From: Actinoplanes flavus
GTDB lineage: Bacteria > Actinomycetota > Actinomycetes > Mycobacteriales > Micromonosporaceae
Assembly: GCF_017592555.1 (NCBI RefSeq)
Contig: NZ_JAGFNS010000009.1
Coordinates: forward strand, 186,001-250,000
DNA length: 64,000 nt
Reading direction: 5' to 3'
Shown: positions 1 to 9,015 of the stretch, piece by piece
Position numbering within the stretch: the stretch's first letter is position 1
How the letters are laid out: each line of letters opens with the position of its first letter
Made by a program: the position numbers and the translations under genes
The notes under the pieces: model-generated
Seen by the model: the letters and a program-made list of their open reading frames with translations, nothing else
What the model was told of the DNA's origin: nothing
Database searches by the model: none

Positions 1-72
1 CGTGCGAGCGCGGCATCGAGCTCGGTCCCGAAGGCATGCCGGCGCCGAAGCGCAGCGGAGGTGGCGGCATGA
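1..72 (+). CDS. Possible 3' end of an upstream chemotaxis-locus gene (partial)
   Basis: A reading frame open from the left edge ends at a TGA at 70-72 that overlaps the cheB start as ATGA. That junction style recurs in this window, so a cotranscribed upstream gene is likely. Only 23 codons are visible and no family can be assigned. The frame shared with cheB is also open to the left edge and has similar third-position GC, so an N-terminal extension of cheB cannot be excluded. Confidence 0.3.
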   Translation, partial: RASAASSSVPKACRRRSAAEVAA

Positions 73-1136
73 CCCGGGTGCTGATCGTCGACGACTCCCT
101 GACCATGCGGCACCACCTGCGGGAGGCGCTCGCACCGGACCCGGACCTGGAGATCGTCGGCGAGGCCCCGGACGGCGAACGGGCCGTGGAGATGACCGCC
201 CGGCTGCGCCCGGACGTGATCACGATGGACATGATGCTGCCCGGGATCAGCGGGCTGGCCGCCACCGAGCAGATCATGGCGCAGCACCCGACGCCGATCC
301 TGGTGGTGTCGTCGGCCGACCGGGAGGAGCTGTTCAGCACGTACAACGCCCTGGCCGCGGGCGCCGTCGAGGTGCTGGAGAAGCCGCGCGGCGACGACTC
401 CGACGCGGACTGGCCGCTGCGGTTGCGGGCCACCCTGCGCCTGGTGTCCCGGATCCGGGTGATCACCCATCCCCGGGCCCGGCTGGACGGCCGGGTCGCC
501 GCCCCACCGCCGCCGCCCGCGCCCCCGCCCGCGCCGAGCCCGCACGGCGGCGGTCTCACCGTGGTGGCGGTGGGCGCCTCCACCGGCGGTCCCGCCGCGC
601 TCACCGAGTTCCTGCGCGGGCTGCCCACCGGGTTCCCGGTCCCGGTGCTCTGCGTGCAGCACATCGCGGCCGGCGAGCAGTTCGCGGTCGCCTTCTCCGA
701 CTGGCTGGCCGGGCAGACCGGGCGCGACATCCGATACGCCGACGACGGCGCCCCGGTCGGCCGGCTCGGCGGGCGGGTGCTGCTCGCTCCCCCGGACCGG
801 CATCTGCTGATCCGCGACCGGACACTGCGGCTCAGCACCGGTCCGCCCCGGCACTCCTGCCGCCCGTCGGTGGACGTGCTGTTCGAGTCGGTGGCCGAGG
901 AACTCGGGCCGCAGGCGGCCGGGTGCCTGCTCACCGGGATGGGCCGGGACGGCGCGGCCGGGTTGCTGCGGATGCGCGACCGGGGCGCGGTCACCTTCGC
1001 CCAGGACGAGGGCAGCTGCACGGTGTACGGCATGCCCCGGGAGGCGGTGCTGATCGGCGCGGCGGCGCACGTGCTGCCGCCCGGCCGGATGGCCGCCCGG
1101 CTCGGCGGGCTCCCGGCCACGGTGGTGCGCCGATGA
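69..1136 (+). CDS. cheB: Protein-glutamate methylesterase CheB (receiver + methylesterase)
   Basis: 355-aa CheB. It removes methyl groups from chemoreceptor glutamates (and can deamidate glutamines) during adaptation, under control of its phosphorylated receiver. Residues 1-125 are a receiver with the acidic pair at Asp8-Asp9 and phosphoacceptor Asp54 (ITMDMMLPG). A Pro-rich linker lies at about 145-160. The methylesterase domain shows Ser171 (VGASTGG), His198 (VQHIA) and Asp294 (MGRDGAAG), the expected triad. The start at 69 is chosen because GGAGGTGG lies just upstream and the receiver begins immediately. It overlaps the downstream hybrid kinase by ATGA, so the two are translationally coupled. 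No other che gene except a distant chemoreceptor (50.9 kb) is in the window. Confidence 0.93.
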   Translation: MTRVLIVDDSLTMRHHLREALAPDPDLEIVGEAPDGERAVEMTARLRPDVITMDMMLPGISGLAATEQIMAQHPTPILVVSSADREELFSTYNALAAGAVEVLEKPRGDDSDADWPLRLRATLRLVSRIRVITHPRARLDGRVAAPPPPPAPPPAPSPHGGGLTVVAVGASTGGPAALTEFLRGLPTGFPVPVLCVQHIAAGEQFAVAFSDWLAGQTGRDIRYADDGAPVGRLGGRVLLAPPDRHLLIRDRTLRLSTGPPRHSCRPSVDVLFESVAEELGPQAAGCLLTGMGRDGAAGLLRMRDRGAVTFAQDEGSCTVYGMPREAVLIGAAAHVLPPGRMAARLGGLPATVVRR

Positions 1137-3109
1137 CCCCGACCGTGCTGATCGTCGATGACAGCCTGACCGTACGGATGGACCTGCACGAGGCGTTCGC
1201 CGAGGACGGGTTCGCCACCATCCTGTGCGCCACCGGGGCGGAGGCGCGGCGCGCGTTCACCGAGGCCTCGTTCGACGCGGCGGTGCTGGACGTGCTGCTG
1301 CCCGACGCCGACGGTCTGGAGTTGCTCACCGAGCTGCGGCGGACGCCGGGCCGGTCGGGCGTGGTGACGATGCTGCTGTCCAGCGCGAGCGAGGTGTCCG
1401 ACCGGCTGGCCGGGCTGCGCATCGGCGCCGACGAGTACGTGGGCAAACCCTACGACGCCGGGTACGTGGTCGCCCGTACCCGGCAGTTGCTCGGTGAGCT
1501 CCCGGACTACGACGGTGACCGGACCGCCGTGCTGGTGATCGACGACAGCATGACGTTCCGGGAGGAGCTGCGCGGGCTGCTCGAATCGGAGGGGTACGCG
1601 GTGATGACCGCGACCGGCGGTGAGGAGGGCCTGCGGATGGCCGCCGACCGCCGCCCGAACGCGGTGATCGTCGACGGGGTGATGCCGGACCTGGACGGCG
1701 CCACGGTGATCCGCCGGATCCGCCTGGACCCGGCGCTGCGCGACACCCCCTGCCTGCTGATGACGGCCGCCGACGACTACGCCACCGAGATGCAGATCCT
1801 GGACGCCGGCGCCGACGCGTTCATCCGCAAGCAGCAGAACCTGAAGGTGGTGCTGGCGAAGCTGTCCGCGGTCCTGCGGCACAGCGCCGAGCAGCTGCCG
1901 ATCGAGGCGCCCGGCGGAGGGCCGGGCAAGGTGCTGATCGCCGGCCCGGACCGCGACGAGCTGGAGCTGTGGGCCGACACGTTACGGGCCGACGGCTACG
2001 ACGTCGTCCAGGCCACCGACATCGACGCCATCATGGAGATGCTCACCGTCCAGCCGGTCGACTGCATCGTGCTCGGCTTCGACGACGACATGGACCGGGC
2101 CCGGGAGTCGTGCCGCCGGCTGCGCGAGGCGCCGCCGGTCGGGGACACGCCGCTGGTGATGACCGGTGACGAGGAGCGGATGCTGGAGTGCCTGGCCGCG
2201 GGCGCCGACGACTACGTCCGGCGGGCCGACGTGCTGGCGGGGCTGCGGGTGCACGTACGGGCCCAGATCCGCCGCAAGCAGGCACACGACGAGGCCCGCC
2301 GGATCCGTGAGGAGCTGATGCGCCGCGAGCTGGACGCGGCCGAGGAGCGGGCGGCCCGGCAGCTGGCCGAGACCCGGGCGGCCCTGGTCGAGGAGCTGGA
2401 GTGGCGCAACCGGGAGCTGGAGGCGTTCTCCGGGTCGGTCTCCCACGACCTGCGCGGCCCGTTGCAGGTGATCAGCAGTTTCGCCGAGCACATGCTGGAC
2501 GAGGAGGAGGAGCGGCTCGGCGAGCGGACCCGGCACCGGCTGACCCGCATCCACGCGGCCGCGCTGCGGATGGCCGACCTGGTGGAGTCGCTGTTGATCC
2601 TGGCCCGGGCCAGCCGGGGCGAGCTGCGCCGGGAACGGTTCGACCTGACCGCGACGGCACGCCAGGTGATCGGTGACGTCACGGCCCGGGAGCCGGACGG
2701 GCGGACGACCTTCCGGGTGTACGAGGAGATGGTCGCCGACGCCGACGAGGGCCTGGTCCGGGTGGTTCTGGAGAACCTGATCGCCAACGCGGTGAAGTTC
2801 AGCCGGAAGGTCGAGCGGCCGGTCGTCGAGGTGGGCTGCGAGAACGGCCGCTACTTCGTCCGCGACAACGGCGCCGGGTTCCCGGCCGAGCAGGCCGGTG
2901 ACCTGTTCCGCCCGTTCGCCCGGCTGCACGACGCCCGGGAGTTCCCGGGCACCGGGATCGGGCTGACCACCGTGCACCGGGCGGTGGAGCGGCACGGCGG
3001 GGAGATCTGGGCGGAGAGCGCCGAGGGCCGGGGCGCGACCTTCTGGTTCACGCTGCCCCCGGCCCCCGACGGACCGGAGCGGCACGGGACCTCGCGCCGC
3101 TCCGGTTGA
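1133..3109 (+). CDS. Hybrid histidine kinase with three N-terminal receiver domains
   Basis: 658-aa soluble kinase with no membrane segment. Receiver 1 (about 1-120) has phosphoacceptor Asp53 and receiver 2 (about 130-250) has Asp181. Receiver 3 (about 265-380) is degenerate: the acceptor position reads CIVLGFDDD, with Gly in place of Asp. A coiled coil (about 380-425) leads to a HisKA domain with His438 (SVSHDLRGPL) and a HATPase with N box (NLIANAVKFS), G1 (DNGAGF) and G2 (GTGIGL). The start ATG overlaps the cheB stop. Receivers placed before the kinase suggest that it integrates phosphoryl input from other kinases, perhaps in the same chemosensory pathway. The partner is unknown. Confidence 0.9.
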   Translation: MTPTVLIVDDSLTVRMDLHEAFAEDGFATILCATGAEARRAFTEASFDAAVLDVLLPDADGLELLTELRRTPGRSGVVTMLLSSASEVSDRLAGLRIGADEYVGKPYDAGYVVARTRQLLGELPDYDGDRTAVLVIDDSMTFREELRGLLESEGYAVMTATGGEEGLRMAADRRPNAVIVDGVMPDLDGATVIRRIRLDPALRDTPCLLMTAADDYATEMQILDAGADAFIRKQQNLKVVLAKLSAVLRHSAEQLPIEAPGGGPGKVLIAGPDRDELELWADTLRADGYDVVQATDIDAIMEMLTVQPVDCIVLGFDDDMDRARESCRRLREAPPVGDTPLVMTGDEERMLECLAAGADDYVRRADVLAGLRVHVRAQIRRKQAHDEARRIREELMRRELDAAEERAARQLAETRAALVEELEWRNRELEAFSGSVSHDLRGPLQVISSFAEHMLDEEEERLGERTRHRLTRIHAAALRMADLVESLLILARASRGELRRERFDLTATARQVIGDVTAREPDGRTTFRVYEEMVADADEGLVRVVLENLIANAVKFSRKVERPVVEVGCENGRYFVRDNGAGFPAEQAGDLFRPFARLHDAREFPGTGIGLTTVHRAVERHGGEIWAESAEGRGATFWFTLPPAPDGPERHGTSRRSG

Positions 3110-3112
3110 GGA

Positions 3113-5464
3113 TCACCGGACGTACGCGAGCCCGTCCGACACCACGGTCGGGCGGCCGGAGGTGCCCTGCACCACGATCGCCACGGTGTGCTTTCCGTAG
3201 GCGAGGTTCCGGGTCCACACCGCCTGCCGGTACAGCGACCGGCTCGACTTGAGGTCGATGGTGGTGACCTTCTTGCCGTCCACGTAGACGGCCACCTTGC
3301 CGGACTTGGCGGCGCGGGAGAACAGCAGGGACGCGTACCGGCCGGTGAAGGTCCAGGTCAGCTTGGTGTTCTTTGTCGTCGCGGAGAGCGCCTTGCCGCC
3401 GAGGTAGGCGCCGCCGGTCTTCTTCGTCCAGGTGCCGCTCTTCTTGGCGGCGGTCTCCGGGGAGAGCACGACGGCCCGGGTGATCGTCGCGCCGCGGGTG
3501 TTGCCGGCCTGGTCCCGGGCGGTGACCGTCCAGGTGGCGGTGCCCGGCCGGACGCTGGTCGCCCAGCTCGTGACCGGCCCCAGGTTGCCGGAGACCGGCC
3601 GGCTGACCGTGTAGCCGGCCAGCCGCAGGTTGTCGGCGCCGTTCGGGTAGAACGTCACCGGCACCGCGCCGGTGCTGTACGTGCCGGTGCGCAGCGCCAC
3701 CGCCGGAATGCCGCGGAAGGTGGGCGCCGTGGTGTCGCCGTAGACCCACACGCCGAACCGGGCGGTGCTGCCGGACGTGTGCCGGGCCACGACGGTGATC
3801 CCGTGCCTGCCGGCCGGGACGCTGACCGTGGCGCCGCGGGCGGTGCCCGGGACGGTGGTGGCGACCGCGCCGTCGACCAGCACGTCGAACTGGGCGATCT
3901 CGGCGGAGTCGTTGCCCACGGTCCAGCTGACGGTGGCGGCGTTCTTCACGTACCAGGCGCCGGCCGCGTACTGGCCGCCGGTGACCGACTTGAGGGCCAG
4001 GCCGGTGACCATGAGCTGGGCCTTGGCCCGCATGCCGGGCAGCGCGTCGTACAGGTTGTCGCCGGGGCAGGCGGTCGCGTCGGCGTCCCGGTGCGCGGCC
4101 AGCCGGGCCACCGTGATCTTGTCGCCGGCGGCGAGCTTGCTGTTGGCCGATCCGGCGGTGAGCGTCACCGTCGACGCCGGGTTGTAGCCGTACCGGCCGA
4201 GCCGGGCGGCCGCGACCTGCGCGATGATCGTCTCGATGGCGGCGGTGGACTCGGCGTACCGGTAGTCGCCGAGCACCGCGATCGAGGCGTAACCGGTGTT
4301 GAAGCCCTTCACCGCGGCCGGGACCACGGCGTTCTCCACCCCGCCGGTACGGCCCTCGTAGAGGCGCCCGCACTTGTCGACCAGGTAGTTGTAGCCGATG
4401 TCGGAGAAGCCGTCGCTCTTGATGTCGTAGGCCTGGATGGCCCGGATGATGGCCGGGGCGTCCGCGCACTCGTAGGCGTTGGAGTCGTCCCCCGCGTGGT
4501 AGGTGTGGTGCAGCCAGACCGTCTGGACCTGGCTGGCCACCGAGATCTCGGTGCGCCGGGTGATGGTCTCGTCCGCGCTCCACGCCTTGCGCGAGTAGTA
4601 GCTCGGGAACTGCGCCTGGATCGGCGCCGTGGTCCCCGCGGTGACCGCCGCGATCCCGGCGTCGCCCGTCGGGGTGACGACCGGCTCGTCCAGCGAGTCG
4701 ACCTTGGTGGCGTCGTCGGCGCTGGGCGACGGCTCGGCCGTCGGCTCCGGCGCGGCCGGCTCCTCGGTGGCGGCGCCGGTCTCACCGGGAGCCGGCTCCT
4801 CGACCACCGGCTCGGTCGGCTCCGCGGTCGGCTCGGCCGTGGGCTCCGTGACGGTCTCGGTGGGCGTGGGCTCCACCGGGGCGGAGACGGACGGGGAAGC
4901 GGAGGCGCTGGGCGCCGGCTCGCCGCCGCCACGGCCACCGCTCTCGCTGCCCGGGTCGATCAGGTCGACCCGCAGCCCGGCCGGCAGCCCGGCGCCCTTG
5001 CCGGCGACGCGGGCGGCGACGCCGTCCGACGGACCGACCCAGAGCGGCGCGGTGGCGCCCCGGCCGAGATCACCGGCCTCCACACCGGACGGCGCGTCGT
5101 CGCGCATCGCCAGCTTCCGCCAGTCCGACCACCTACCGGTCGCGACGCTGCGGGTGCGCACCTCGATGGTGCCGTCCGGGGCGGCCGCGCCGTCGTTCCA
5201 GGTGACGCCGAGCAGGCTGAACCGCTTGGTCCGCTGCTGCGCCAGGTCCGCCTTCGCCCCAGCGGCCCGCAGGTCGACGGTGTTCAGCGCCGTCTTGACC
5301 CGCGGCGGTTCGGGGTTCGGCTCCGCGGCCAGCGTGCCGGTCACCGTGACCGGCTCAGCCGCCTCCGCCTCCGATGTGGACGGCCAGGCCAGGGCGGTGA
5401 CGCCCCCGCCCGCCGCGAGCACGGCGACCGCCGTGCCGATACCGATAGCCAGCCTTCGCTGCAT
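3113..5464 (-). CDS. Secreted N-acetylmuramoyl-L-alanine amidase, PGRP type, with Ig-like C-terminal domains
   Basis: 783 aa. A signal peptide (MQRRLAIGIGTAVAVLAAGG) is followed by a variable region and a Pro/Thr/Glu-rich low-complexity linker (about 180-250). The amidase/peptidoglycan-recognition domain follows at about 285-480, with zinc-ligand-type His in VWLHHTYHAG, the fold signature IGYNYLVDKCGRLYEGR, and AAHRDADATACPG containing the second His and Cys. The C-terminal 300 residues look like beta-sandwich modules that could bind the wall. It should cleave the bond between MurNAc and L-Ala outside the cell. It converges on the hybrid kinase gene with only 3 bp between the stops. Its substrate, own wall or foreign, is not determinable here. 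Confidence 0.88.
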   Translation of the reverse strand: MQRRLAIGIGTAVAVLAAGGGVTALAWPSTSEAEAAEPVTVTGTLAAEPNPEPPRVKTALNTVDLRAAGAKADLAQQRTKRFSLLGVTWNDGAAAPDGTIEVRTRSVATGRWSDWRKLAMRDDAPSGVEAGDLGRGATAPLWVGPSDGVAARVAGKGAGLPAGLRVDLIDPGSESGGRGGGEPAPSASASPSVSAPVEPTPTETVTEPTAEPTAEPTEPVVEEPAPGETGAATEEPAAPEPTAEPSPSADDATKVDSLDEPVVTPTGDAGIAAVTAGTTAPIQAQFPSYYSRKAWSADETITRRTEISVASQVQTVWLHHTYHAGDDSNAYECADAPAIIRAIQAYDIKSDGFSDIGYNYLVDKCGRLYEGRTGGVENAVVPAAVKGFNTGYASIAVLGDYRYAESTAAIETIIAQVAAARLGRYGYNPASTVTLTAGSANSKLAAGDKITVARLAAHRDADATACPGDNLYDALPGMRAKAQLMVTGLALKSVTGGQYAAGAWYVKNAATVSWTVGNDSAEIAQFDVLVDGAVATTVPGTARGATVSVPAGRHGITVVARHTSGSTARFGVWVYGDTTAPTFRGIPAVALRTGTYSTGAVPVTFYPNGADNLRLAGYTVSRPVSGNLGPVTSWATSVRPGTATWTVTARDQAGNTRGATITRAVVLSPETAAKKSGTWTKKTGGAYLGGKALSATTKNTKLTWTFTGRYASLLFSRAAKSGKVAVYVDGKKVTTIDLKSSRSLYRQAVWTRNLAYGKHTVAIVVQGTSGRPTVVSDGLAYVR

Positions 5465-5574
5465 TCCCCGTGTCCCCCGCGGTGATCGCCAACCTTCGCG
5501 GGCGTGAACCTTACCGGACGATCCGGGCGCGTCCCGTCCCCCGTCCGGCCTTCGTCATCGGTGATCGGACGACG

Positions 5575-5602
5575 GCGCGGGCCGTGTCGCCACGGCCCGC
5601 GC
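5575..5602 (-). terminator. Hairpin downstream of the FtsX-type permease gene
   Basis: A perfect 12-bp stem (GCGCGGGCCGTG with CACGGCCCGCGC) and a 4-nt loop lie 12 nt past the permease stop. There is no U-tract, which is usual in high-GC actinobacteria. It lies in the gap between the permease end and the amidase start. Confidence 0.6.
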
Positions 5603-5613
5603 ATCGAGAGCGG

Positions 5614-8112
5614 TCAGTCGGCGCCCAGGGCGGTCACCGGGCTGACCCGGGCGGCCCGGCGGGCCGGCAGCACTCCGGCCAGCGCGGTCAGCGCCACGAG
5701 GATGCCGAAGACCGCGGCCAGCTGCCACCCGGGCAGGGTGAGCGGCGCCTCCAGGCCGATGGCGGAGACCGCGAGCCAGGCGTACGGGACACCGAGCAGC
5801 AATCCGAGCACCGCCCCGATCACGCCGTACAGCGCGGATTCGGTGGTGAGCATCCCGTGCAGAGCGCCGCGGGACATCCCGACGGCACGCAGCAGCCCGG
5901 ACTCGCGGACCCGTTCCACCACCGAGAGGGCGGTGGTGGAGCCGACGCCGACGATCGCGATCAGCACGGTCAGGCCGATCAGGGCGAGCGCGATCACCAT
6001 CAGCACGCCGAGCGCCTCGGTGATCTGGTCGCGCTGGTCGGCCAGGACGTTGACCCCCAGGTCCGGCTGCGCGGCGGCGACCGTCCGCAGCGCGCGCAGC
6101 CCCTTGGTACGGCCGTCCTCGCCGGACTGGGCGGCGTCGGCGAGCAGCCCGGTCGGCGCGGCGGCCACCCCGAGGGCGGTCAGGTCGGCCGGGTCGAGCA
6201 GGATCTGGCTGTGCAGCGGGGCCTCGCCGCCGAGCACGGCCGCGATCGTCACCCGTACCTCTTTACCGTTGCTCCGGACCGTCACCGGATCGCCCAGGGT
6301 GAGCCCGTCCATCTCGGCGACGTAGCCCGCGATCGCCGCCCGGCCGGGGGCCACGTCGGTGAGCGCGCCCGCCGAGGTGTCCAGTTCGGCGAGGCGGGGC
6401 ACGGCCTTCGCGGACACGTCGGTGACGGCCGCCTCGGTGAAGGTGCCGACCTGGGCGCCGCCGATCCAGCGGTAGGTGGCGACCCGGCTCAGGTCGGCGC
6501 TCTGCGCGGCCCGTTCCGCGACGCCGGCCGGAAGGGTGCTGCCGTTCGGCCCCCGGACCTCGAAGTCGGTGGGCGCCGCGGCCACCGTCTCCCGTTCGGA
6601 GAGGACCCGGATCGAGTCGCCGCCGACCAGCACCCCGGCGATCAGGGTGACGCCGAGCGCGACCACCACCGACACCGCGGCCGCCCGCCGGGAGCTGCCG
6701 CCGACGCCGCCGACGGCGAGGCGGCCGACCGGCCCGGACCGGCGCAGCGGCCAGCCGGCGATCGTGAGGACCGGGCGGACCAGGACCGGGCCGAGGGCGA
6801 TCAGGGCGAGGTACGCGAGCAGGCCCGACCCGACGACGGCCAGCATCATGGTCTCGGCGTCGTAGTCCTGCTCCTGCGGGCCGGGCAGGTTGATCGTGAC
6901 CAGGGCGGCGATCCCGGCCGCGGCCGCCGCGAGCAGCAGCCCGGTGATCGCCCGCAGCACGCCGATACCCTGCCGGGCGCCGGTGGTGGCGGCCGAGCGG
7001 AGCGCCTCGAGCGGCGCCACCCGGGCCGCGGAGAGCGCCGGAGCGAGCACCGCGACGATCGTGATCAGCACCGCCAGCAGGACCGTTCCGGCCGCCTGGA
7101 CCAGCGGGAACCCGGGCCGGGACACCGCCACGCCGAAGGCGCTGAGCAGCGGCGGGATCAGGTGGCCGACGGCGAGCGCGGCCAGCACCCCGGTGACGCC
7201 GGCGACCAGCCCGGTGAGCGCGCCCTCGGCGGCGAGCGCCCGGGCCAGGGCCCCGCGGCCGGCGCCGACCGCGCGCAGCAGGGCCAGCTGCCGCATCCGC
7301 TGGGCGAACACGATCCGGAAGGTGGAGGCGGCGATCAGCACGGCCGCGGCCACCGCCACCGCCACGAACACGCGGACCACGATGAACAGCTGGTCGATCT
7401 CGGCGGCCGCCTCACGGGCCTCGGAGAGCCGGACCTCGGCGCCTCCGGCCACCTCCGGCGCGGCCTCGCCGGCCACCTGGGCGACGATCCTCTCCCGTAC
7501 GGCGCCGGCGTCCGCGCCGCCGTCGAAGCGCACGTCGACGCGGTCGAGCTGGTCGAACCCGTTGATCTGGACGACCGTGGACAGCGGCGCGTACGCCAGG
7601 AAGCCGATGTCCTCGCGCGGGGTCAGCACGCCGACCACGGTGAGCGGCACCGGCTTGCCCTCGGCGGGCTGGGCCGCGGTGGTCGCGCCGATCCCGAGCC
7701 CCATCCGCTCGACGGTCCGCGGGGTGACCGCGATCTCGCCGGGCGCCGTCGGGAAGCGGCCCTCGGTGACCTCGACGGTGCTGAGCGGGCCGCTGCCCGG
7801 GTCGGTGGCGACGATCAGGTCACCGGCCGGGGTCCGGGCGTAGGCCTCGGTGCGGACGGCGGCCTCGGCGACCCCGGGCATCTTGCCGATCGCGGTGAGA
7901 TCCCCCGTGGTGATCTCACCGTTCTGGACCACCAGGTCGACGGTCTCCGGGGTGCCACTCAGGCCGTTGAGCACGCTGCGCTCGGTGATCTGCTGGGCCA
8001 GCACGGTCGCGTAGACGACGAACGAGGCGACCAGCACGGCCAGGCCGGTGAGCAGCAGCCGGGACGGGCGTTTGGCCACCCCCACCAGTTGCGTACGCAG
8101 TACGACGCTCAC
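5614..8112 (-). CDS. ABC transporter permease with two FtsX domains (MacB-like exporter)
   Basis: 832-aa inner-membrane protein. A TM helix near residue 20 is followed by an extracytoplasmic domain, then FtsX-type TM clusters at about 245-380 and 690-830, with further TM segments between (about 400-500). This duplicated layout is typical of actinobacterial ABC exporters that move lipoproteins, peptides or antibiotics or sense them. GTG at 8112 is chosen because it overlaps the ATPase stop as GTGA and starts directly with the conserved amphipathic stretch before TM1. The ATPase gene precedes it, and an NarL-type two-component system is divergently encoded, suggesting drug- or envelope-stress-responsive expression. 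The substrate is unknown. Confidence 0.9.
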   Translation of the reverse strand: MSVVLRTQLVGVAKRPSRLLLTGLAVLVASFVVYATVLAQQITERSVLNGLSGTPETVDLVVQNGEITTGDLTAIGKMPGVAEAAVRTEAYARTPAGDLIVATDPGSGPLSTVEVTEGRFPTAPGEIAVTPRTVERMGLGIGATTAAQPAEGKPVPLTVVGVLTPREDIGFLAYAPLSTVVQINGFDQLDRVDVRFDGGADAGAVRERIVAQVAGEAAPEVAGGAEVRLSEAREAAAEIDQLFIVVRVFVAVAVAAAVLIAASTFRIVFAQRMRQLALLRAVGAGRGALARALAAEGALTGLVAGVTGVLAALAVGHLIPPLLSAFGVAVSRPGFPLVQAAGTVLLAVLITIVAVLAPALSAARVAPLEALRSAATTGARQGIGVLRAITGLLLAAAAAGIAALVTINLPGPQEQDYDAETMMLAVVGSGLLAYLALIALGPVLVRPVLTIAGWPLRRSGPVGRLAVGGVGGSSRRAAAVSVVVALGVTLIAGVLVGGDSIRVLSERETVAAAPTDFEVRGPNGSTLPAGVAERAAQSADLSRVATYRWIGGAQVGTFTEAAVTDVSAKAVPRLAELDTSAGALTDVAPGRAAIAGYVAEMDGLTLGDPVTVRSNGKEVRVTIAAVLGGEAPLHSQILLDPADLTALGVAAAPTGLLADAAQSGEDGRTKGLRALRTVAAAQPDLGVNVLADQRDQITEALGVLMVIALALIGLTVLIAIVGVGSTTALSVVERVRESGLLRAVGMSRGALHGMLTTESALYGVIGAVLGLLLGVPYAWLAVSAIGLEAPLTLPGWQLAAVFGILVALTALAGVLPARRAARVSPVTALGAD

Positions 8113-8876
8113 CGGCCCGCCGCCAGGTTGCGCAGGGACTCGGTGACGGCGGCGACGTCCGGCGCGTGGATCTCGCCGGCCAGCTGCCCGTCGGCGAGCA
8201 GGACGACCCGGTCGGCGTAGGCGGCGGCGACCGGGTCGTGGGTGACCATGACGATGGTCTGCCCCAGATCGTGGGCCGAGTCGCGCAGCAGGCCCAGCAC
8301 CTCCGCGCCGGAGCGGGAGTCCAGGTTGCCGGTCGGCTCGTCGGCGAAGACCACCTCGGGGCGGGAGACCAGCGCCCGGGCCAGGGCGACCCGCTGCTGC
8401 TGGCCGCCGGACAGTTCGGCGGGCAGGTGCCCGAGCCGCCCGGCCAGGCCGAGCGTGGTGATCAGCCGGTCGTGGAACTCCGCGTCCGGCTTCCGGCCGG
8501 CCAGGTCGAGCGGCAGGGTGATGTTGGCCGCCGCGGTGAGCTGCGGGAGCAGGTTGAACGACTGGAAGACGAAGCCGATCCGCTCCCGGCGGGCCCGGGT
8601 CAGCACCCGGTCCGGCTGGCTGGTGAGGTCGGTGCCGCCGAGCAGCACCTGGCCGGAGGTGGCGGTGTCCAGGCCGGCGAGGCAGTGCATGAGGGTCGAC
8701 TTGCCGGAGCCGGACGGTCCCATGATCGCGGTGAACCGGCCCCGCTCGAAGCCGACGGTCACGCCGTCGAGGGCGCGCACCGCGGTGTCGCCGGCGCCGT
8801 ACACCTTCACCAGGTCCACGGCCGCGACCGCCGCGAGGCTGTCGCGGCCGGCGACGGGTGAGGACTGCGTCTGCAT
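8109..8876 (-). CDS. ABC transporter ATP-binding protein (LolD/MacB-like)
   Basis: 255 aa. Walker A GPSGSGKST, Q-loop FVFQSFNLLPQ, signature LSGGQQQRVALARAL, Walker B VVFADEPTGNLDS and H-loop VTHDP are all intact, with the LolD-family hallmark (NLDSRSG) after Walker B. It energises the adjacent two-FtsX-domain permease. The start ATG at 8876 has GGAG 5 nt upstream; upstream in-frame codons have no homology-like content. The stop overlaps the permease start by 4 bp. Confidence 0.95.
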   Translation of the reverse strand: MQTQSSPVAGRDSLAAVAAVDLVKVYGAGDTAVRALDGVTVGFERGRFTAIMGPSGSGKSTLMHCLAGLDTATSGQVLLGGTDLTSQPDRVLTRARRERIGFVFQSFNLLPQLTAAANITLPLDLAGRKPDAEFHDRLITTLGLAGRLGHLPAELSGGQQQRVALARALVSRPEVVFADEPTGNLDSRSGAEVLGLLRDSAHDLGQTIVMVTHDPVAAAYADRVVLLADGQLAGEIHAPDVAAVTESLRNLAAGR

Positions 8877-9015
8877 GAGAGCTCCAAGGTCGCTGGGAAC
8901 GGACAGAGGGATCCTGGTCGATCGGCGCAACCCGGCACATCGGCCCGCTGTCAGACCGCGGACTCTTACTTTCGGCCGATGGGACGCGTCCGGCCGCCGC
9001 CTACTCTGGGTCACG

